52,709 bases of DNA from Corallococcus sp. CA053C (GTDB lineage: Bacteria; Myxococcota; Myxococcia; Myxococcales; Myxococcaceae), in NCBI RefSeq assembly GCF_003611675.1, contig NZ_RAWA01000020.1, positions 1-52,709 of the forward strand, written 5' to 3'. How positions within the stretch are numbered: position 1 is the first letter of the stretch; every line of letters begins with the position of its first letter. The notes beneath the pieces are model-generated. The model worked only from the letters and a program-made list of their open reading frames with translations, ran no database searches and had not been told where the DNA came from. Positions 49,980 through 52,709 of this stretch are shown in pieces. The translations under genes were made by a program, and so were the position numbers.

Positions 49980-50903
49980 ATGCTCAATCAGACCGCCGAG
50001 TACCAGTCCTGTATCCAGAGTTCCGAGAAGGTGTCCTGGAGGCTGGATGAACTGCTCCCCAAGGACACCGTCCTCGACTTCAGCCGCCGGTTCCTCTCGG
50101 ATGCGCTGACGGGGACGTCGGCCTTCAGCTTCTTGAGCACGGACGAGAAGCTGATGCTCAATCAGATCCGCTCCAACAGCTATGCGCACCTGTTCCTCTT
50201 CCTGGAGGAGTACGCCGTGGCCCTGGCGGCGCAGCGCGCCGGCCTGGAGCTGCACGGCAACGCGACGCACATGCGCGCGCTGCTGCGCTTCACCGAGGAG
50301 GAGCTGAAGCACCAGCAGCTCTTCGCGCGCTTCACCAGCACGTTCGCCCGCGGGTTCAAGGTCGCCCCGGCCCTGCTCGACAACCAGGTCGCGGTGGCCA
50401 AGGCCATCATGACGAAGTCGAACCTGGGCGTGCTCATCTTCAACCTGCACATGGAGCTGATGACACAGCAGCACTACCTGGAGACCGTCCGCGGCAACCA
50501 GGACGAGGTGCTGGACCCGCTGTTCTGCAACCTGCTCAAGCACCACTGGCTGGAGGAGTCGCAGCACACGCGGCTGGACTTCCTGGAGGCCCAGAAGATC
50601 CTCGACCAGGAGCCCGACTCGCTGGGCGCGGCGATGACGGAGTACGGCGAGCTGCTCCAGGCGCTGCGGGGCACCCTCAACGCGCAGCTCCAGCTGGACC
50701 TGCAGACCTTCGAGAAGGCCGTGGGGCGCACGTTCACGGACGCTGAACGCAAGGAACTCGCCGAGTCCCAGGAGCGCTCGTACGTCTGGGGCTTCATCGG
50801 GATGGGGATGAAGACCCCCCTCTTCCTGTCACGCCTGCGCGCGCTCTCCCCCGTCGCCGAGCAGCGCGTCCTGGAGCTCGCGCCCACGTACTACTGCAAC
50901 TAG
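49980..50903 (+). CDS. AurF-like ferritin-fold diiron protein
   Basis: 307 residues, all helical. The ligand pattern is Glu in 'FLEEYAV' (76/77), Glu108-x2-His111 in 'EEELKHQQ', Glu in 'LHMELMTQQHYLE' (159 or 168) and His189-x3-Glu193-x2-His196 in 'KHHWLEESQHTR'. The last spacing is that of AurF/CmlI N-oxygenases. These use O2 to oxidise aryl amines or carry out related reactions. It is predicted cytoplasmic. It lies in tandem with the GMC oxidoreductase; a small tailoring pathway is possible, but no scaffold-making enzyme is adjacent. Confidence 0.75.
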   Translation: MLNQTAEYQSCIQSSEKVSWRLDELLPKDTVLDFSRRFLSDALTGTSAFSFLSTDEKLMLNQIRSNSYAHLFLFLEEYAVALAAQRAGLELHGNATHMRALLRFTEEELKHQQLFARFTSTFARGFKVAPALLDNQVAVAKAIMTKSNLGVLIFNLHMELMTQQHYLETVRGNQDEVLDPLFCNLLKHHWLEESQHTRLDFLEAQKILDQEPDSLGAAMTEYGELLQALRGTLNAQLQLDLQTFEKAVGRTFTDAERKELAESQERSYVWGFIGMGMKTPLFLSRLRALSPVAEQRVLELAPTYYCN

Positions 50904-51042
50904 GCAGGCAGGGCCCCGGCACGGCGGGGCAGGCGCGGGCCGCAATCCCAGACACATGGACGGACCGGGGCGCGGGTGTGGCGCACGGCGGGGGCTCCGT
51001 ACCTTGGAGCCGCTGCCGACCCGTTTCCGAGGAAGAGAATCC

Positions 51043-52104
51043 ATGCGCCTGCCGCCGTGCCTTGCCCTGTGGGCGTGTCTGGTCATCGCTCAGGGGTGCC
51101 GCACGCATCCCACGGCACCTCCCGAGGCAACACCGACGGGGCCGACCGCGACGGCCCGGCCGCTCGCCCTGGCGACGCCGGAGGCCATCGAGTTCGAGTT
51201 CGGACGTCCCAAAGCCACCGCCTGCAACTGCTTCTCCCCCAACCCCTCCGCGACGGATGGATGGGTGTGTGCCACGCCGCACTTTGGCGCGTACCTGCTC
51301 GCCCTGACGTGGGCGCCGAACTTCTGCCCGGGCCATCCGGACAAGGGACAGTGCGAGCAGCTCGACGGGAGCTTCGCCGCGACGCACCTCACCATTCACG
51401 GGCTGTGGCCCCAGTTCAATGACGCCGAGGCGCAGCAGCAGAAGTGCGAGTACCCGGCCTTCTGCGGCGGGCTCTGTGAATGCCGGAGCAGCGCCGCGCC
51501 CGCGCGGTGCTTCCCCGACCCCGCCACGATTCCAGAAGACATGGGCAAATACGGCCCCGGGTACGTCACGGACAACTTCTTCCTCGCGAACCACGAGTGG
51601 CCCAAACACGGAAGCTGCACGGGGATGGATTCCAGGACCTACTTCACCAGCAGCATCGAGGCCCTGAAGTCGCTCCCGGGCGAGGAGGGGACACCCGCGG
51701 TCCTGCGCGACAACATCGGCAAGGGGGTGGCGCTAGAGGAGCTGATCTCGGCGTTCGACGCGAGAGGCAGCATCGCCTTCCGCTGTGACGAGCGTTGCAA
51801 CCTCGCGGAGGTGGGCGCCTGCTTCGGCGTGGGTGCCCAGGGCAAACCGACGACGCGCATCCCCTGTCCACAGAACGTGATGACCAGCAGCACCAACAGC
51901 TGCGTGGGAGATCCCCAGCGGCCCCGGTGTCCCACCGTGAAGATCCAGGCCGTGGGTCCTGGTGGCGGGGGCGGAGGTGGACCGGGTCCCACGTGTGGAC
52001 AGCCGGGCCAGGGCCCCGCCTGTACGAGCGATGACACCTGCAGGACCCAGGGCTTCGTCCGCTGCGCGAAGTCAGGCTGTTGCACCACGGTGCCGAAGCC
52101 CTGA
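51043..52104 (+). CDS. Secreted ribonuclease T2 with Cys-rich C-terminal tail
   Basis: 353 residues from the ATG at 51043, preceded by GAGGAAGAG. The signal region 'CLALWACLVIAQGC' may give a lipoprotein (weak lipobox). The RNase T2 active sites are complete: CAS I 'LTIHGLWPQF' with His119 and CAS II 'NHEWPKHGSC' with His184, Glu185, Lys188 and His189. After the catalytic domain a Gly-rich linker (~305-318) joins a 35-residue tail with six Cys ('CGQPGQGPACTSDDTC' and on). T2 enzymes cut single-stranded RNA outside the cell; for a predator this could serve feeding. The tail may bind surfaces. Confidence 0.93.
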   Translation: MRLPPCLALWACLVIAQGCRTHPTAPPEATPTGPTATARPLALATPEAIEFEFGRPKATACNCFSPNPSATDGWVCATPHFGAYLLALTWAPNFCPGHPDKGQCEQLDGSFAATHLTIHGLWPQFNDAEAQQQKCEYPAFCGGLCECRSSAAPARCFPDPATIPEDMGKYGPGYVTDNFFLANHEWPKHGSCTGMDSRTYFTSSIEALKSLPGEEGTPAVLRDNIGKGVALEELISAFDARGSIAFRCDERCNLAEVGACFGVGAQGKPTTRIPCPQNVMTSSTNSCVGDPQRPRCPTVKIQAVGPGGGGGGGPGPTCGQPGQGPACTSDDTCRTQGFVRCAKSGCCTTVPKP

Positions 52105-52188
52105 CACCCAGGGCAGCGCTCGCTGGAAGAGACTGTGTCACCAGGGGCCCCACCCGCCGTGTGGGAGTCCCCGCTATGCTGTCCGTCC

Positions 52189-52709
52189 ATGATCTGTCCA
52201 GCCTGTGCGGAACTTCGCGCCACCGATTCAGGGGCCACGTGCCCGGAGTGTGGCGCCACGCTCGTGCCCGCCACGGGACAGCACCTCGATGCCTTCGCGC
52301 AAACGCTGGTGCGACGTCGCATCGAGCGCTGGCGCTTCGACGGGTTGCTGGACCGCGCCACGGCGGACCGGCTGGAGGCGTCACTCCACTCGGAGCCAGC
52401 AGCCGAAGCGCCCGCGCTGGAGTCCTTCGCCGTCCCGGTGGCCGCGAGCGTGGCGGTCTCCGCCGTCGACCCCGCGGCGCGCGTGGAGGCCTGGGCGGAG
52501 GGCGTCGCCGCGTCGCTTCGTCGCGCGGGAGGGTGGCGTCCGGGTTGGGGAGCGAAGCTCGCGCGGTCGATGGATGAGACCGCGAAGGCGGAGCGGGCGC
52601 AGGCGGAGCAGCGGCGCGCGAAGGCACGGGAGGGCATCCGAGAAGACGACGACGCCCACGAGGATGACCTGCGCTCGGCGATGGGTTCGGGAGGGGCGCT
52701 GTTCACGCG
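52189..52709 (+). CDS. Zinc-ribbon protein, 3' end outside window
   Basis: The frame stays open for 173 codons to the right edge. It begins 'MICPACAEL' and continues with 'CPECGATLVPATG', a four-Cys zinc ribbon (two CxxC). Residues ~35-65 look helical ('VRRRIERWRFDGLLDRATADRL'); the next ~110 residues are Ala- and charge-rich. N-terminal zinc ribbons with this layout occur in large myxobacterial membrane proteins, but the rest is missing so I give no function. Confidence 0.75.
   Translation, partial: MICPACAELRATDSGATCPECGATLVPATGQHLDAFAQTLVRRRIERWRFDGLLDRATADRLEASLHSEPAAEAPALESFAVPVAASVAVSAVDPAARVEAWAEGVAASLRRAGGWRPGWGAKLARSMDETAKAERAQAEQRRAKAREGIREDDDAHEDDLRSAMGSGGALFT

Overview
The window is about 70% G+C, densely packed and rich in two-component systems, ECF and sigma-54 regulation, lipoproteins, caspase-like proteases and unusual oxidases. 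This is the style of a myxobacterium, most likely Myxococcaceae/Archangiaceae (Corallococcus-, Myxococcus- or Cystobacter-like). The assignment rests on gene content and composition only. I found no rRNA, tRNA, CRISPR array, insertion sequence or phage module.

Layout. 1-1631 is the end of a HEAT-repeat protein. 1849-6124 is a three-gene overlapping phosphorelay (DUF4118/PAS/GAF kinase, Rcp1-like single-domain regulator, REC-PAS-kinase). 6140-11899 holds an exported alpha/beta hydrolase, a LytS/LytTR pair and a DesK/NarL-type pair. 12121-22816 is a run of mostly single genes: parallel beta-helix protein, VOC protein with divergent Lrp regulator, diheme cytochrome divergent from a ChaN/EreA-like lipoprotein, three tandem hairpin repeats in a convergent gap, a left-handed beta-helix membrane protein, a GNAT, a secreted beta-propeller, an acyl-CoA-dehydrogenase-like flavoprotein and a lipoprotein.

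23178-33103 is the most unusual block. Nine co-directional genes, many overlapping, encode a LuxI/FeeM-fold acyl synthase, a haem-oxygenase-like diiron enzyme, a BtaA-like (DUF3419) aminocarboxypropyl transferase, an Asp/Asn-hydroxylase-type dioxygenase, a FemAB/BioF2-like GNAT, a PaiB-like flavoprotein, a BAHD-type acyltransferase and a LodA/LodB quinone-cofactor oxidase pair. I read the first five as an operon for an undescribed amphiphile or signal (inference). Next come an orthocaspase (33154), a short copper-amine-oxidase-like protein (34025, minus), a photoactive yellow protein homologue (35473) and a minus-strand operon of outer-membrane protein, ECF sigma factor, zinc-finger anti-sigma factor with DUF4384-like tail, and EF-hand caspase (39984 to 35942).

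40069-46475 carries a GNAT, an Omp85 protein with its small exported partner, and an NtrY/NtrC-type pair. A cluster of TGTC/GACA half-sites and a sigma-54-like promoter lie in front of the Omp85 gene. 46576 to the end holds a duplicated BamE-like protein, a small charged protein, a GMC oxidoreductase with an AurF-like diiron protein, an RNase T2 with an extra Cys-rich tail, and the start of a zinc-ribbon protein cut by the window edge.
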